Positions 47,049 to 57,044 of a stretch of 64,000 bases of DNA are shown piece after piece (the first letter of the stretch is position 1; each line of letters starts with the position of its first letter). The notes beneath the pieces were generated by a model that saw only the letters and a list, made by a program, of their open reading frames with translations, did no database searches and was not told the DNA's origin. The stretch covers positions 7,502,001 through 7,566,000 of the forward strand of contig NZ_CP108101.1 of the NCBI RefSeq assembly GCF_036195325.1, given 5' to 3'. Source of the DNA: Streptomyces sp. NBC_00234 (GTDB lineage: Bacteria > Actinomycetota > Actinomycetes > Streptomycetales > Streptomycetaceae). The position numbers and the translations under genes were made by a program.

Positions 47049-48176
47049 CTACGGCGCAGGCGCCCAGCCGGGGGCGTCGCCGTGCAGCGCGCTGTAGTAC
47101 GGATCGCCTGCGGCGATCTCGCCCGCCCGGACGGTCTGCCCGGTGAAGGCCGCCTTGTAGAGCGCCGCGACCAGTTCGAGGCTCGTGCGGCCGTCCGGCC
47201 CGCTGCTGCGCGGCCTGCGTCCCGCCCGCATGTCGGCGAGCAGCCCCCGCAGCTGCGCCTCGTGCGAACTGGGCACATCGGGCCCGAAGTCGTACCAGGC
47301 GTCGACCTGTTCGGGCGTCACGCCGGGGGCCGGGGTGATCCGCCAGTCCGCGTTGCGGTGCCCGTACAGATGGGTGAGCTCGACCGTCGCGCGTTCGCAG
47401 TCGATCCGGATGCGGCTGACCTCGTCCGGACTGAGGACACTGTTCACGACCGTGGCCATCGTGCCGTTCTCGAAGCGGACGAGGGCGGTCGAGACGTCCT
47501 CCGTCTCGATGTCGTGCACCAGCCGGCCGGCCATCGCGCGGATCTCGGACCACGGGCCGAGCAGGTCGAGCAGCAGGTCCATCTGATGGATGCCGTGCCC
47601 CATCGAGGGGCCGCCGCCCTCGCTGCTCCAACTCCCGCGCCAGGGAACGGCGTAGTACGCCTCGTCGCGGTACCAGGTGGTCTGGCAGTGGGCCACCAGC
47701 GGCCGTCCCATCGACCGGCGGGCCAGCAGCTCCCGGACATGAGCGGAACCCGAACCGAACCGGTGCTGGAACACGATCGCGGCGAACGGCCCGCCGGGTT
47801 CCGCGCCCTCCGCCGCCTCGATCGCGTCGAAGTCCTCCAGGGAGGGGCACGGCGGCTTCTCGCACCACACCCAGGCCCCGGCCCGCAGCGCGGTGACGGT
47901 CTGGTCGCGGTGGAACCGGGGCGGCGTGCAGAGCGTGACCAGGTCGGGCCGCTCCTGCGCCAGCATGAGGTCGAGGTCCGTGTACGGACGGCCGACGCCC
48001 GCGTCCGCGCAGAACGCCTCCGCCGCCGCGGCGTCGACGTCCACCGCCGCGACGATCTCCAGCGGCTGCTCGGCCGCGAGCGCGACGAGCGCGGGCAGAT
48101 GGCTGCCGCGCGCGATCGCGCCCGTGCCGACGATCGCGACCCGGATCGGCCTCTGGTCCGGCAGATATGCGGGCAT
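47049..48176 (-). CDS. Gfo/Idh/MocA-family oxidoreductase
   Basis: A 375-residue NAD(P)-dependent sugar or inositol dehydrogenase-like protein. The Rossmann motif VAIVGTGAIARGSHLPAL lies at about 13-30, the conserved Lys is in VWCEKPPCPS, and GGGPSMGHGIHQMDLLLDLLG supplies the catalytic-domain region. ATG 48176 follows AGGGGG. It lies downstream of the CE7 esterase gene but has its own palindrome at 48221, so it is likely separately induced. It may act on a deacetylated or oxidised sugar (inference). Confidence 0.88.
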   Translation of the reverse strand: MPAYLPDQRPIRVAIVGTGAIARGSHLPALVALAAEQPLEIVAAVDVDAAAAEAFCADAGVGRPYTDLDLMLAQERPDLVTLCTPPRFHRDQTVTALRAGAWVWCEKPPCPSLEDFDAIEAAEGAEPGGPFAAIVFQHRFGSGSAHVRELLARRSMGRPLVAHCQTTWYRDEAYYAVPWRGSWSSEGGGPSMGHGIHQMDLLLDLLGPWSEIRAMAGRLVHDIETEDVSTALVRFENGTMATVVNSVLSPDEVSRIRIDCERATVELTHLYGHRNADWRITPAPGVTPEQVDAWYDFGPDVPSSHEAQLRGLLADMRAGRRPRSSGPDGRTSLELVAALYKAAFTGQTVRAGEIAAGDPYYSALHGDAPGWAPAP

Positions 48177-48220
48177 GACAAGCACCCCCTGGGTGGGAGA
48201 GAAGAGTGCGCCTGCCTGAT

Positions 48221-48234
48221 AGCAAGCGCTTTCT
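48221..48234. promoter_or_regulatory. LacI-type palindrome AGCAAGCGCTTTCT
   Basis: The core AAGCGCTT (48224-48231) lies 45 bp upstream of the oxidoreductase start. It shares its core and CCCC flank with the site at 16838, suggesting one LacI-family regulator. Confidence 0.55.
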
Positions 48235-48294
48235 CCCCGGGAACCTAGGCTCGATGGGGGAGCCGGGTCAAGAGAGGCCGTGGACCCCCGGCAC

Positions 48295-49269
48295 TCAGGC
48301 CAGCAGCTTCCCCGGCAGCCAGCGGAGCTGCGCCGCATGCTGGAACGGGCCCCCGCCCTCGTGGTCGTTGAAGTGGTACACCTCGATCTCCTTCTCCGCG
48401 TGGGCGTACGAGTTGAAGGCGGCGAAGACCGTCGACGGCGGGCAGGTCTGGTCCTCCAGAGCCGTCGAGAACAGCGCCGGAACCCGGCCGCGCGCCGCGA
48501 AGTGGACCCCGTCGAAGTAGGCCAGGGTCTCCCGCACCTGCTCGTTCCGGCCCCGGTGGGTCTTGAGGTAGTTGCCCACCTCGCGGTACGGCGACCGGTC
48601 GGTGACGGTCAGGGCCCGCGGGAAGTCGCACAGGAACGGCACATCGGGCGCTATGGCCACCAGGTCCGGCACCAGCCCGCCCACGGCCAGCGTGATGCCG
48701 CCGCCCTGGCTCTCACCGATGGCCGCGGTGCGCGTCGCGTCGGTCAGGGGATGCGAGCGCGCCGCCTCCACCGCCCGTACGGCGTCGGTGAACACCCGCC
48801 GGTAGTAGTACGTGTCCGGGTCCTCGACGCCGCGGGTCATGTAACCCGGGAAGGACGGGTTGCTGCCGACCGGGTCGGCGGTGTCGCCCGGCTGCCAGGT
48901 GCTGCCCTGGGCGCGGGTGTCCATCACGAAGTGCGCGAAACCGGCCGACGCCCACAGCAGATGCTGGTGCGCCAGCCCGCGCCCGCCGCCGTAGCCGATG
49001 AACTCGACGACGACCGGCAGCGGACGCGTGGTGCCCGCGGGGAGGACGAGCCAGCCCTTGACCGGGTGCCCGCCGAAACCCGCGAAGGTCACGTCGTACA
49101 CGTCGACCGTGGTCAGTCCGGTGTCGGTACGCAGCTCGAACCGGGCATCCAGGTCGTGTGACCTGGCCTCGGTGAGGGTCTTCGACCAGAACGCGTCGAA
49201 ATCCTCCGGTTCCACCGACCGGCTCCGGTACGTGCGGAGTTCGTCGAGAGGCATATCGAACAGGGACAT
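48295..49269 (-). CDS. CE7 acetylxylan esterase / cephalosporin-C deacetylase
   Basis: A 324-residue esterase of carbohydrate esterase family 7. The nucleophile Ser187 lies in IGESQGGG, the acid is probably Asp273 in LEDQTCPPS, and the base His303 in HFNDHEGGG. The RAQGSTW stretch matches the family's oxyanion region. There is no signal peptide, so it probably deacetylates imported short xylo-oligosaccharides or other acetyl esters. ATG 49269 opens MSLFDMPLDELRTY, the normal family start. It precedes the Gfo/Idh gene. Confidence 0.92.
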   Translation of the reverse strand: MSLFDMPLDELRTYRSRSVEPEDFDAFWSKTLTEARSHDLDARFELRTDTGLTTVDVYDVTFAGFGGHPVKGWLVLPAGTTRPLPVVVEFIGYGGGRGLAHQHLLWASAGFAHFVMDTRAQGSTWQPGDTADPVGSNPSFPGYMTRGVEDPDTYYYRRVFTDAVRAVEAARSHPLTDATRTAAIGESQGGGITLAVGGLVPDLVAIAPDVPFLCDFPRALTVTDRSPYREVGNYLKTHRGRNEQVRETLAYFDGVHFAARGRVPALFSTALEDQTCPPSTVFAAFNSYAHAEKEIEVYHFNDHEGGGPFQHAAQLRWLPGKLLA

Positions 49270-49326
49270 GGGAAACCGCCTATGTCGCAGGGCTGAGTGA
49301 TCACACCCTACGGTCGGCGATTCCCG

Positions 49327-50253
49327 TCAGGGAGTGCCGTCCGGAGCCGGAGCCGGAGCCGGAGCCGGAGGCCATGGCACCTCGGCCAGCGCGGGGAGCA
49401 ACTGCTCCTCCTCGTAGGCGAAGTGGGCGGTGAGCTCCTTCGACATCCGGGCCAGCTCGGTGCGGAACCGCTCGGGGTCTGCGGTGCCGATGTCGGCCAG
49501 CAGCGCGGCCAGTTCGCCCTGGAGGGCGGCGATGGTCCGGTGTTCCTCGCGGAGACGCTCGAAGGCGCCGACGAGGTGCGGGTGGTAGCCGGCCATGACC
49601 GGGAACACGTGGCCGTCCTCGCCGTCGTGGTGGAACTCCAGGGCCTGGCAGAACGCCAGGCAGTGCTGCCGGATCTGCAGTCCGAGACCGGGTGCCGGAG
49701 GTTCGCCGGACCCCCGGTGGGCAGCCCGCGCCGCGAAGTGCGCGTCGGTCTCGGCGCTCACCTGGCGCAGTTGGTGGCGCAGCCAGGTGTGCACCTCCAG
49801 GATCTTGTCGGCGAGCGTGGTGACCTCGGCGGGCCCCTCGCCCGCCGGGACCCGCGAACGCTCCAGCACCACTACCGGCAGGACGCGGGCCGTGGCCTCC
49901 TGGTACGTGCCGTAGCCGGGAGCCGCGCGGACGACGAGCTCGAACAGCCGGTCGCGCCGGGCACCCTCGGCGGGGACGGCCACCGCCTGGAACTCCTCGG
50001 TCCCCACCTCGACGCCCACCAGGGGATGGGCGAGCAGATTGTGGTACCAGGCGGGATGCACGGGAGCGCCGAGGTTGGAGCCGACGACCAGCAGCCGGTC
50101 GCCGTCGGCGACATGGCCGAGGGGTGTGGTGTGCGGCCGGCCGGTCCTGGCGCCGGTGGTGGTGAGCAGGAGGAGGTCGCTGCCCGCGAACGGGCCACCG
50201 ACCTTGCCCGCGTGGGAGCGGAACTCTTCGATGACGGACTGGTTGAAGGACAT
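49327..50253 (-). CDS. Deazaflavin-dependent nitroreductase fused to hemerythrin domain
   Basis: A 308-residue fusion. Residues about 1-125 are a DDN-type (F420-dependent) nitroreductase domain: LLTTTGARTGRPHTTPLGHV, then NPAWYHNLLAHP-like PAWYHNLLAHPLVGVEVG. Residues about 145-295 are a hemerythrin HHE domain with HTWLRHQL, EFHHDGEDGHVFPV, LREEHRTI and HFAYEEEQLLP, giving the His and Glu ligands of a di-iron centre. ATG 50253 (MSFNQSVIEEFRSHAG) is the standard DDN start. A five-unit 6-bp repeat encodes an AP-rich tail. A link between F420 redox chemistry and oxygen or NO sensing is suggested. Confidence 0.88.
   Translation of the reverse strand: MSFNQSVIEEFRSHAGKVGGPFAGSDLLLLTTTGARTGRPHTTPLGHVADGDRLLVVGSNLGAPVHPAWYHNLLAHPLVGVEVGTEEFQAVAVPAEGARRDRLFELVVRAAPGYGTYQEATARVLPVVVLERSRVPAGEGPAEVTTLADKILEVHTWLRHQLRQVSAETDAHFAARAAHRGSGEPPAPGLGLQIRQHCLAFCQALEFHHDGEDGHVFPVMAGYHPHLVGAFERLREEHRTIAALQGELAALLADIGTADPERFRTELARMSKELTAHFAYEEEQLLPALAEVPWPPAPAPAPAPDGTP
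49341..49370. repeat. Five 6-bp units (CCGGAG) at the 3' end of the fusion gene
   Basis: Five consecutive CCGGAG units encode the Pro/Ala dipeptide tail of the nitroreductase-hemerythrin fusion. Confidence 0.9.
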
Positions 50254-50589
50254 GGGGTGACGGATCTCCGTACGAGTGTGTGCGCAGCGCGGGGGCGTCA
50301 CGGGGTGGCCCCGGGTGCCGCGGAGGCAGGACGTGGTGGCGGCGGTCGGCGTTGCGGGAGGTCGCGCGCACGGCGGGCGAGGCGCAACGGCGCCGGGGTC
50401 AGGAGCAGGGGGCCGAGAGTGAACTCATCGCATCGTCCCTGGGTGAAGGTGCCGGCCCGGCTGTCGGCCTGCCCACATCTCTTCGGCCGGCGCCACGCTG
50501 CACGGGGACCATTAGAACGAGCGGGACGCCGGGTGTCAACGCGGGAAAACGCGTTGCCCGGAGCCCAGGGGGATGCGACGCTTCCGGCC

Positions 50590-50865
50590 ATGTCCGTCGA
50601 AACATCCAGCAGTCCGCACCCGGTGGCAGGTCTCTTCTCCCACGGGCGCCTGACCGCCATCCCCCGTAAGGCCGCCCGTCGCGAGCAGTTGCTGAACCAC
50701 CTCGCGCAGACCCTGTTCGAGCACGACCGCGTCTACACCGAACACGAGGTCAACGAGGCGCTGCGCACGGTGCACGAGGACTGTTCGGCGCTGCGCCGCT
50801 ATCTGGTCGTCGCCGGCCTCCTGGTCCGGCCGAAGGACGGCAGCAGCTACCGGCGGGCTCACTGA
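50590..50865 (+). CDS. DUF2087-family protein
   Basis: A 91-residue protein of the DUF2087 family, with IPRKAARREQLLNHLAQTLFE and YTEHEVNEALRTVHEDCSALRRYLV, as in the C-terminal parts of some transcriptional regulators. The DUF2087 fold is a small DNA-binding-like helical domain. ATG 50590 is the first start of the conserved part. It converges on the alpha/beta hydrolase gene. Role unknown. Confidence 0.82.
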   Translation: MSVETSSSPHPVAGLFSHGRLTAIPRKAARREQLLNHLAQTLFEHDRVYTEHEVNEALRTVHEDCSALRRYLVVAGLLVRPKDGSSYRRAH

Positions 50866-50877
50866 TTCTCCGTCAGT

Positions 50878-51723
50878 TCACCGCTGCGCGAGGAACGTCG
50901 AGACGGTCTCGGTGAAGCGGTGCGGGTCGTCGAGCCACGGGAAGTGGCCGGCCCCCGGCTGGACCGACTGCTCGGCCCGGGGAAGCAGTTCCGCGAACTC
51001 GGCGGCCACGCGGGGGAGTGGACCGCTGTCCAGTTCGCCCGCGAGAACGAGGACCCTCGCGTCCAGAGCGGCCAGGCCGGCGCGCGCCCCGGCGGGATCG
51101 AAGGCACCGGCCGAGCCGTACAGCCCGGCGGCCTCCTCGTTGCTCTGCTCGATGTCGGTCGCGGCGTGTGCCTGGGCTTCCGCGTCCCAACGCCCGTAGA
51201 AGAACGGCACGACGGCATCCCAGTCCGCGTCGTTGTCGGAGCCTGCCCAGATGCGCTCGTAGGCGGCGTGCGCGGTCTCGAACCACGGCTCGGCGGTGCG
51301 CAGGGCGAGTGCTTCCCGGCGGTGCGCCTCGGTGAAATCGACCCCGAGGGCCCGGGCGCGGGAGGTGATCAGCGTCAGTGTGCGGACGCGCTGTGGGTGC
51401 CGGGCCGCGTGGAGGAGGGCGAGATCGCCGCCCGCCGAGTGCGCGAGCACGTCGACACGGTCGAGCCCCAGGTGTTCCCGGAGGGCCTCGACATCGCCGA
51501 CCTGGCGGTCGCAGCGGTACGTGGCAGGGTCGGCCGGGACGGCGGAGTCACCGGTGCCCCGCAGATCGAGCATGATCAGCCGGCGGTGCTTCGCCAGTCC
51601 GCCGAGGTCACCGAGGTAGGCGGACGCCCGCATGGGGCCGCCGGGCAGACAGAGCAACGGTTCCCCGTCACCCACGAGGTGATAGGCGAGTTCGGTTCCG
51701 TCGGGAGTGGTGAAGGTCGGCAT
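50878..51723 (-). CDS. Alpha/beta-hydrolase
   Basis: A 281-residue hydrolase of the proline-iminopeptidase-like group. It has LCLPGGPMRASAYLGDLGGL (oxyanion loop), the nucleophile Ser96 in AHSAGG, and a late GAGHFPWLDDP with the catalytic His. ATG 51723 starts MPTFTTPDGTELAYHLVGDG. It is probably cytoplasmic. The substrate is not identifiable. Confidence 0.88.
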   Translation of the reverse strand: MPTFTTPDGTELAYHLVGDGEPLLCLPGGPMRASAYLGDLGGLAKHRRLIMLDLRGTGDSAVPADPATYRCDRQVGDVEALREHLGLDRVDVLAHSAGGDLALLHAARHPQRVRTLTLITSRARALGVDFTEAHRREALALRTAEPWFETAHAAYERIWAGSDNDADWDAVVPFFYGRWDAEAQAHAATDIEQSNEEAAGLYGSAGAFDPAGARAGLAALDARVLVLAGELDSGPLPRVAAEFAELLPRAEQSVQPGAGHFPWLDDPHRFTETVSTFLAQR

Positions 51724-51790
51724 GGGGCCATCCTCGGGGCCGCGCGACGATCACGGCAAGGGGATCGGACACCCTGCCGCGGTGTCGCCC

Positions 51791-52954
51791 CTACGCGTCC
51801 GCGACCGAGTCGAACGGCACCTCGCCGCGCCCGACGCCCTTCGCGTCCGCGTCCACCGAGCGTCGCAGTGCCTCGTGGAGCTTGGCCGGTGTCAGTACGC
51901 CGAGGAAGCGCGCCCCGTCCAGCACCGCGACCCATCCGGCATCGTGCTGGAGCATCTCGCTGAATGCCTGCTTCAGGGGAGCGCCGACCGGCACCCAGGC
52001 GTCCATGCGCCGGGCGAGTTCACCGACCGTGCCGTACTCCCCGGCGATGCGGAGCGCGTCCGCCGACACCCAGCCGTGCAGGTCGCCCTCGGCACTCAGG
52101 ACCACCGCCCACCGCGCGCCGGACGCGTTGAGCCTCCCCGCCGCCGCGCGGGCCGGCTCGTCGAGCCGGGCGACCGGTGGCTCCTCCAGGTCCTCCGGCT
52201 CGACCGTCGTGACCGAGAGGCGCTTCAGGCCGCGGTCGGCGCCGACGAACCGGGCCACGTACGGGGTCGCGGGGGTGCCGAGCACCGCGGCCGGGCTGTC
52301 GAACTGCTCGATGCGCCCCTCCCCGTACACCGCGATCCGGTCGCCCATCCGCACGGCCTCCTCGATGTCGTGCGTCACCATCAGCACCGTCTTGCGTACG
52401 GTGGCCTGGAGGTTCAGGAACTCGTTCTGCAGCCGTTCGCGCACCACGGGGTCGACCGCTCCGAACGGCTCGTCCATCAGCAGCACCGGCGGGTCCGCGG
52501 CCAGCGCCCGCGCCACACCCACCCGTTGGCGCTGCCCGCCGGAGAGCTGGGCGGGGTAGCGGGAGCCGTACGTCCCGGGGTCGAGGCCCACGAGATCCAG
52601 CAGCTCCGCCGCCCGCTCCCGGGCCCTGCTCCGCTTCCAGCCGATCAGCGCGGGGACGGTCGCCGTGTTCTCCAGGACGGTCCGGTGCGGGAAGAGTCCG
52701 ACCTGCTGGATGACATAGCCGATCCGGCGGCGGAGCTTCACGGGATCGATCGTGGAGATGTCCTCGCCGTCCACCAGGATGCGGCCCGATGTCGGTTCGA
52801 TCAGCCGGTTGACCATCATCATCGTGGTCGTCTTGCCGCAGCCCGAGGGGCCGACGAGCGTGACCAGCTCGCCTTCGCCCACCTCGAAGGACAGGTGGTC
52901 GACCGCGGTCGTCCCGTCCGGGTAGACCTTGCCGACCTGCTCGAACCGGATCAT
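51791..52954 (-). CDS. Osmoprotectant-type ABC transporter ATPase with CBS domains (OpuCA-like)
   Basis: A 387-residue ATPase. Walker A is GPSGCGKTT (about 35-43), the signature LSGGQRQRVGVARAL follows near 140, and Walker B is VLLMDEPFGAVDP. Two CBS domains occupy about 250-370, which in OpuA/OpuC-type systems sense ionic strength. It matches the missing ATPase of the betaine-type importer at 44.7-47.0 kb, but lies on the other strand with five genes between. ATG 52954 is the first base of the conserved N-terminus. Confidence 0.92.
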   Translation of the reverse strand: MIRFEQVGKVYPDGTTAVDHLSFEVGEGELVTLVGPSGCGKTTTMMMVNRLIEPTSGRILVDGEDISTIDPVKLRRRIGYVIQQVGLFPHRTVLENTATVPALIGWKRSRARERAAELLDLVGLDPGTYGSRYPAQLSGGQRQRVGVARALAADPPVLLMDEPFGAVDPVVRERLQNEFLNLQATVRKTVLMVTHDIEEAVRMGDRIAVYGEGRIEQFDSPAAVLGTPATPYVARFVGADRGLKRLSVTTVEPEDLEEPPVARLDEPARAAAGRLNASGARWAVVLSAEGDLHGWVSADALRIAGEYGTVGELARRMDAWVPVGAPLKQAFSEMLQHDAGWVAVLDGARFLGVLTPAKLHEALRRSVDADAKGVGRGEVPFDSVADA

Positions 52955-53060
52955 GACTGCACGCTAGGAGCCTCCCGGGCGCGGCGCACACGGGCCGGGA
53001 CTGTCCGAGTCACGCCCGTGTGCTGGACTGTCCTCGGAACATCGGATTCAGGAGCACCCT

Positions 53061-54356
53061 TTGAGCAGTTACCGGCAGCCCGGCGTCGTCTTCACCGACC
53101 GTCGCTTCACCGTCCCCCTCGACCACACGGACCCGGGCGGCGAGCAGATCGAGCTCTTCGGCCGGGAGGCCGTGGCGAGCGGCAGGACCGACGACGAGCT
53201 TCCGTGGCTGGTCTATCTGGAGGGCGGCCCCGGTTTCGGCGCGCGCCGCTTCGTCGGAACGGAAGCCTGGCTGGGCCGTGCGGTGCGCGAGTTCCGGGTG
53301 CTGCTGCTCGACCAGCGCGGTACGGGTCTCTCCACCCCGGCGAACCGGCAGACCCTCCCGCTGCGCGGTGGCCCCCGCGAGCAGGCCGACTATCTCGGCC
53401 ACTTCCGGTCCGACAACATCGTCCGCGACTGCGAGCTGATCCGCCCCGGGCTGACCGGCGGCGAACCCTGGACCGTGCTCGGCCAGTCCTTCGGCGGATT
53501 CTGCGCGGTCCGCTATCTGTCCTCCGCCCCGGAAGGGCTCAAGGCGGTCCTGATCACCGGCGGGCTGCCGTCGCTCGACGCCCACGCGGACGACGTGTAC
53601 CGCGCCGCGTACCCGCGGATCGAGCGGAAGGTCGCCGCCCACTACGCGCGCTACCCGCAGGACGTCGAGCGCGCCCGCGAGATCGCCGCATACCTCTCCG
53701 AGCATCGCCCCGAGAGCGCGGGCCACCGCCTGACGACGGAGGGATTCCAGTCCCTCGGCATCATGCTGGGCGGCGGCAGCGGCAGCCACCAGCTGCACTA
53801 CCTGCTGGAGAACGCCTTCGTCCGTACGCCGTACGGCACCGAACTCTCTGACACCTTCCAGGAGGCCGTGCGCACGGCCAACTCCTTTGCAGGGCACCCG
53901 CTCTACGCGCTGATGCACGAGGCGATCTACGCACAGGGTGAGCGCCCGACCGGCTGGGCGGCCGAACGGGTCCGCGCCGAGTTCCCCGCGTTCGACGCGG
54001 CCGAGGCGCTCAAGGGGGAGGGGCCCGTCCTCTTCACCGGTGAGTCCATCCACCCCTGGCACTTCGAGGTGGACCCGGCCCTGCGGCCCCTGCGCGAGAC
54101 CGCCGAGCTGCTCGCCGCACGTACCGACTGGGCCCCGCTCTACGACGCCGAACGGCTGGCGGCCAACGAGGTGCCGGTCGCCGCGGCGGTCTACCACGAC
54201 GACATGTACGTCGACGCCGAGCACTCCCTGCGCACCGCCGCGTCGATCGGGGGCCTGCGCACCTGGGTGACGAACGAGTTCGAGCACGACGGGCTGCGGG
54301 CCGGCGGACCGCGCGTACTGGACCGGCTCCTCGCGCTGGTCAGGGACGAGGTCTGA
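53061..54356 (+). CDS. S33-family peptidase / proline-iminopeptidase-like hydrolase
   Basis: A 431-residue hydrolase. EGGPGFG (55-61) forms the oxyanion hole, the nucleophile Ser143 is in LGQSFGGF, and FTGE/HPWHFE and DDMYVDAEHS are late conserved parts. The size and motifs match prolyl aminopeptidases of the S33 family, which remove N-terminal proline. The TTG start at 53061 has GGAG six bases upstream. It is preceded by the divergent ATPase gene and followed by a strong terminator. Confidence 0.88.
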   Translation: MSSYRQPGVVFTDRRFTVPLDHTDPGGEQIELFGREAVASGRTDDELPWLVYLEGGPGFGARRFVGTEAWLGRAVREFRVLLLDQRGTGLSTPANRQTLPLRGGPREQADYLGHFRSDNIVRDCELIRPGLTGGEPWTVLGQSFGGFCAVRYLSSAPEGLKAVLITGGLPSLDAHADDVYRAAYPRIERKVAAHYARYPQDVERAREIAAYLSEHRPESAGHRLTTEGFQSLGIMLGGGSGSHQLHYLLENAFVRTPYGTELSDTFQEAVRTANSFAGHPLYALMHEAIYAQGERPTGWAAERVRAEFPAFDAAEALKGEGPVLFTGESIHPWHFEVDPALRPLRETAELLAARTDWAPLYDAERLAANEVPVAAAVYHDDMYVDAEHSLRTAASIGGLRTWVTNEFEHDGLRAGGPRVLDRLLALVRDEV

Positions 54357-54373
54357 TCCGTACGGCCGTGTGA

Positions 54374-55381
<1,008 letters not shown>

Positions 55382-55436
55382 GGCCGCCGCGGCGTCGATC
55401 ACGGGTGATGAGGTCCGCCGCGGATAGCCTGCGGCC

Positions 55437-56168
55437 ATGACGCAGCAGTTGGAACCCATGCCCACGGACTGGCAGCGCGCACTGGCCGTCGTCGCCCACC
55501 CCGACGACCTGGAGTACGGCTGTTCCGCGGCCGTCGCGAGCTGGACCGACGGCGGACGCGAGGTCGTCTACCTCCTGGCCAGCCGCGGTGAGGCGGGTAT
55601 CGACACGATCGCCCCGCAGGAGTGCGCGCCGCTGCGGGAGCGCGAGCAGCGGGCGAGTGCCGCCGTCGTCGGAGTCGACACGGTGGAGTTCCTGGACCAC
55701 CGGGACGGGGTCATCGAGTACGGCACGCGGCTGCGCCGCGACATCGCCGCCGCCATCCGCCGTCACCGCCCCGAACTGCTCATCACCCTCAACCACCGCG
55801 ACACCTGGGGCGGCGTCGCCTGGAACACGCCCGACCATCGCGCGGTCGGCCGGGCCACCCTGGACGCGGCGGCCGACGCGGGGAACCGGTGGATCTTCCC
55901 GGAGCTGACCGAGGAGGGGCTCGCGCCGTGGGACGGCGTGCGCTGGGTCGCCGTCGCGGGTACCGACCGGCCCACCCACGCGGTGGACGCGCGTGAGGGT
56001 TTCGAGCGGTCCGTGGAGTCCTTGCTGGCCCACCGGACCTACATCGAGGTGCTGACGGAGGAAGACCCCGAGGCGTACTGCCGCACCTTCCTGGCCGGAA
56101 TGTCCCAGGCCGCCGCGAGCCGGTTCGGGGGGCGGCCCGCGGTCACCTTCGAGATGTTCGCCCGTTGA
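55437..56168 (+). CDS. PIG-L-family deacetylase
   Basis: A 243-residue zinc-dependent deacetylase. The metal motif AHPDD is at 20-24, with DTWGGVAWNTPDHRAVG later supplying another His. The family acts on N-acetylglucosaminyl groups (mycothiol or glycolipid paths) or secondary-metabolite sugars. The housekeeping mycothiol enzymes MshB and Mca differ in length and motifs, so this is a separate paralogue. ATG 55437 begins 55 bp after the CstR-like gene, possibly in the same transcript. Confidence 0.88.
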   Translation: MTQQLEPMPTDWQRALAVVAHPDDLEYGCSAAVASWTDGGREVVYLLASRGEAGIDTIAPQECAPLREREQRASAAVVGVDTVEFLDHRDGVIEYGTRLRRDIAAAIRRHRPELLITLNHRDTWGGVAWNTPDHRAVGRATLDAAADAGNRWIFPELTEEGLAPWDGVRWVAVAGTDRPTHAVDAREGFERSVESLLAHRTYIEVLTEEDPEAYCRTFLAGMSQAAASRFGGRPAVTFEMFAR

Positions 56169-56308
56169 GTCGGGCGTCCGTGGGAGAGGGATCCTCAGGG
56201 CGGCGCCGCAGAGCGCCGAGGTGATCGTCGGCCGGCGCCGTGACTGAGATGTTCTCGATCGCCGGGCGGTCCCCGCATGGCGGGCCGTCCGGCGATCCTC
56301 GTACGTGA

Positions 56309-56337
56309 TTGACAAAGTCGTTTGCCGATCCTGCAAT
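56309..56337 (+). promoter_or_regulatory. Sigma-70-type promoter for a leaderless mRNA
   Basis: TTGACA (56309-56314), a 17-bp spacer and TGCAAT (56332-56337) form a strong vegetative promoter. The expected transcription start falls at about 56344-56345, the A of the start codon. Confidence 0.8.
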
Positions 56338-56344
56338 GGTCGGT

Positions 56345-56944
56345 ATGAACGAACAGCACCGGGACGACCCGGAAATCGACGCCGTGCTCACCGGTGTGGG
56401 GCCCCGGCTGCGCCGTCTGCGCAAGGAGCGTGATGTCACGCTCGCCGCGCTCTCCGCGGCCACCGGCATCTCCGTGTCCACGCTCTCGCGGCTGGAGTCC
56501 GGCGGCCGGCGCCCCAGCCTCGAACTCCTGCTCCCCATCGCGCGCGCCCACGAGGTCCCGCTCGACGACCTCATCGGCGCCCCGCCCGTCGGCGACCCCC
56601 GGGTCAGGATCAAGCCGATCGTCCACGAAGGCCGGACCGTGCTGCCGCTGACCGCCAGGCCGGGAGGACTCCAGGCGTTCAAGGTCGTGCACTGGGCGGG
56701 CTGCACGGAGGTGCCGGAGCAGCGCACGCACGAGGGGTACGAGTGGCTGTACGTGCTCTCCGGGACGCTGCGGCTGCTGCTGGCCGAACACGACCTGGTG
56801 CTGGGAGCCGGCGAGGCGGCCGAGTTCGACACGCGGCTGCCGCACTGGTTCGGGCCGGTGGGGGACCAGCCGGTGGAGTATCTGAGCCTGTTCGGGCCCC
56901 AGGGGGAGCGTATGCACGTCAAGGCCAGACCGAAGCGGGCGTGA
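56345..56944 (+). CDS. XRE-family regulator with cupin domain
   Basis: A 199-residue transcription factor. The N-terminal XRE helix-turn-helix (about 22-75) includes VTLAALSAATGISVSTLSRL. The C-terminal cupin (about 110-190) has EWLYVLSGTLRLLLAEHDLVL and a His-poor metal region. Such fusions sense small molecules such as amino acids or polyamines. ATG 56345 is set by the perfect promoter just upstream, whose start site coincides with the A of ATG; no Shine-Dalgarno is present, so the mRNA is probably leaderless. Confidence 0.9.
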   Translation: MNEQHRDDPEIDAVLTGVGPRLRRLRKERDVTLAALSAATGISVSTLSRLESGGRRPSLELLLPIARAHEVPLDDLIGAPPVGDPRVRIKPIVHEGRTVLPLTARPGGLQAFKVVHWAGCTEVPEQRTHEGYEWLYVLSGTLRLLLAEHDLVLGAGEAAEFDTRLPHWFGPVGDQPVEYLSLFGPQGERMHVKARPKRA

Positions 56945-56983
56945 GCCGTCCGTCACCTGGCGCCAGGGTGTTCCCAGACGGGC

Positions 56984-56995
56984 AAGCGACCGCTT
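56984..56995. promoter_or_regulatory. Candidate TetR-type operator AAGCGACCGCTT
   Basis: Five-base arms around AC, 50 bp before the first gene of the acyl-CoA dehydrogenase operon. It overlaps TAGTAT (56995-57000), a possible -10. No regulator gene adjoins. Confidence 0.4.
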
Positions 56996-57044
56996 AGTAT
57001 GCGCCGGAGCAGTGGTAATGCCGACAGTGTTGTGGAGGCCCCTC

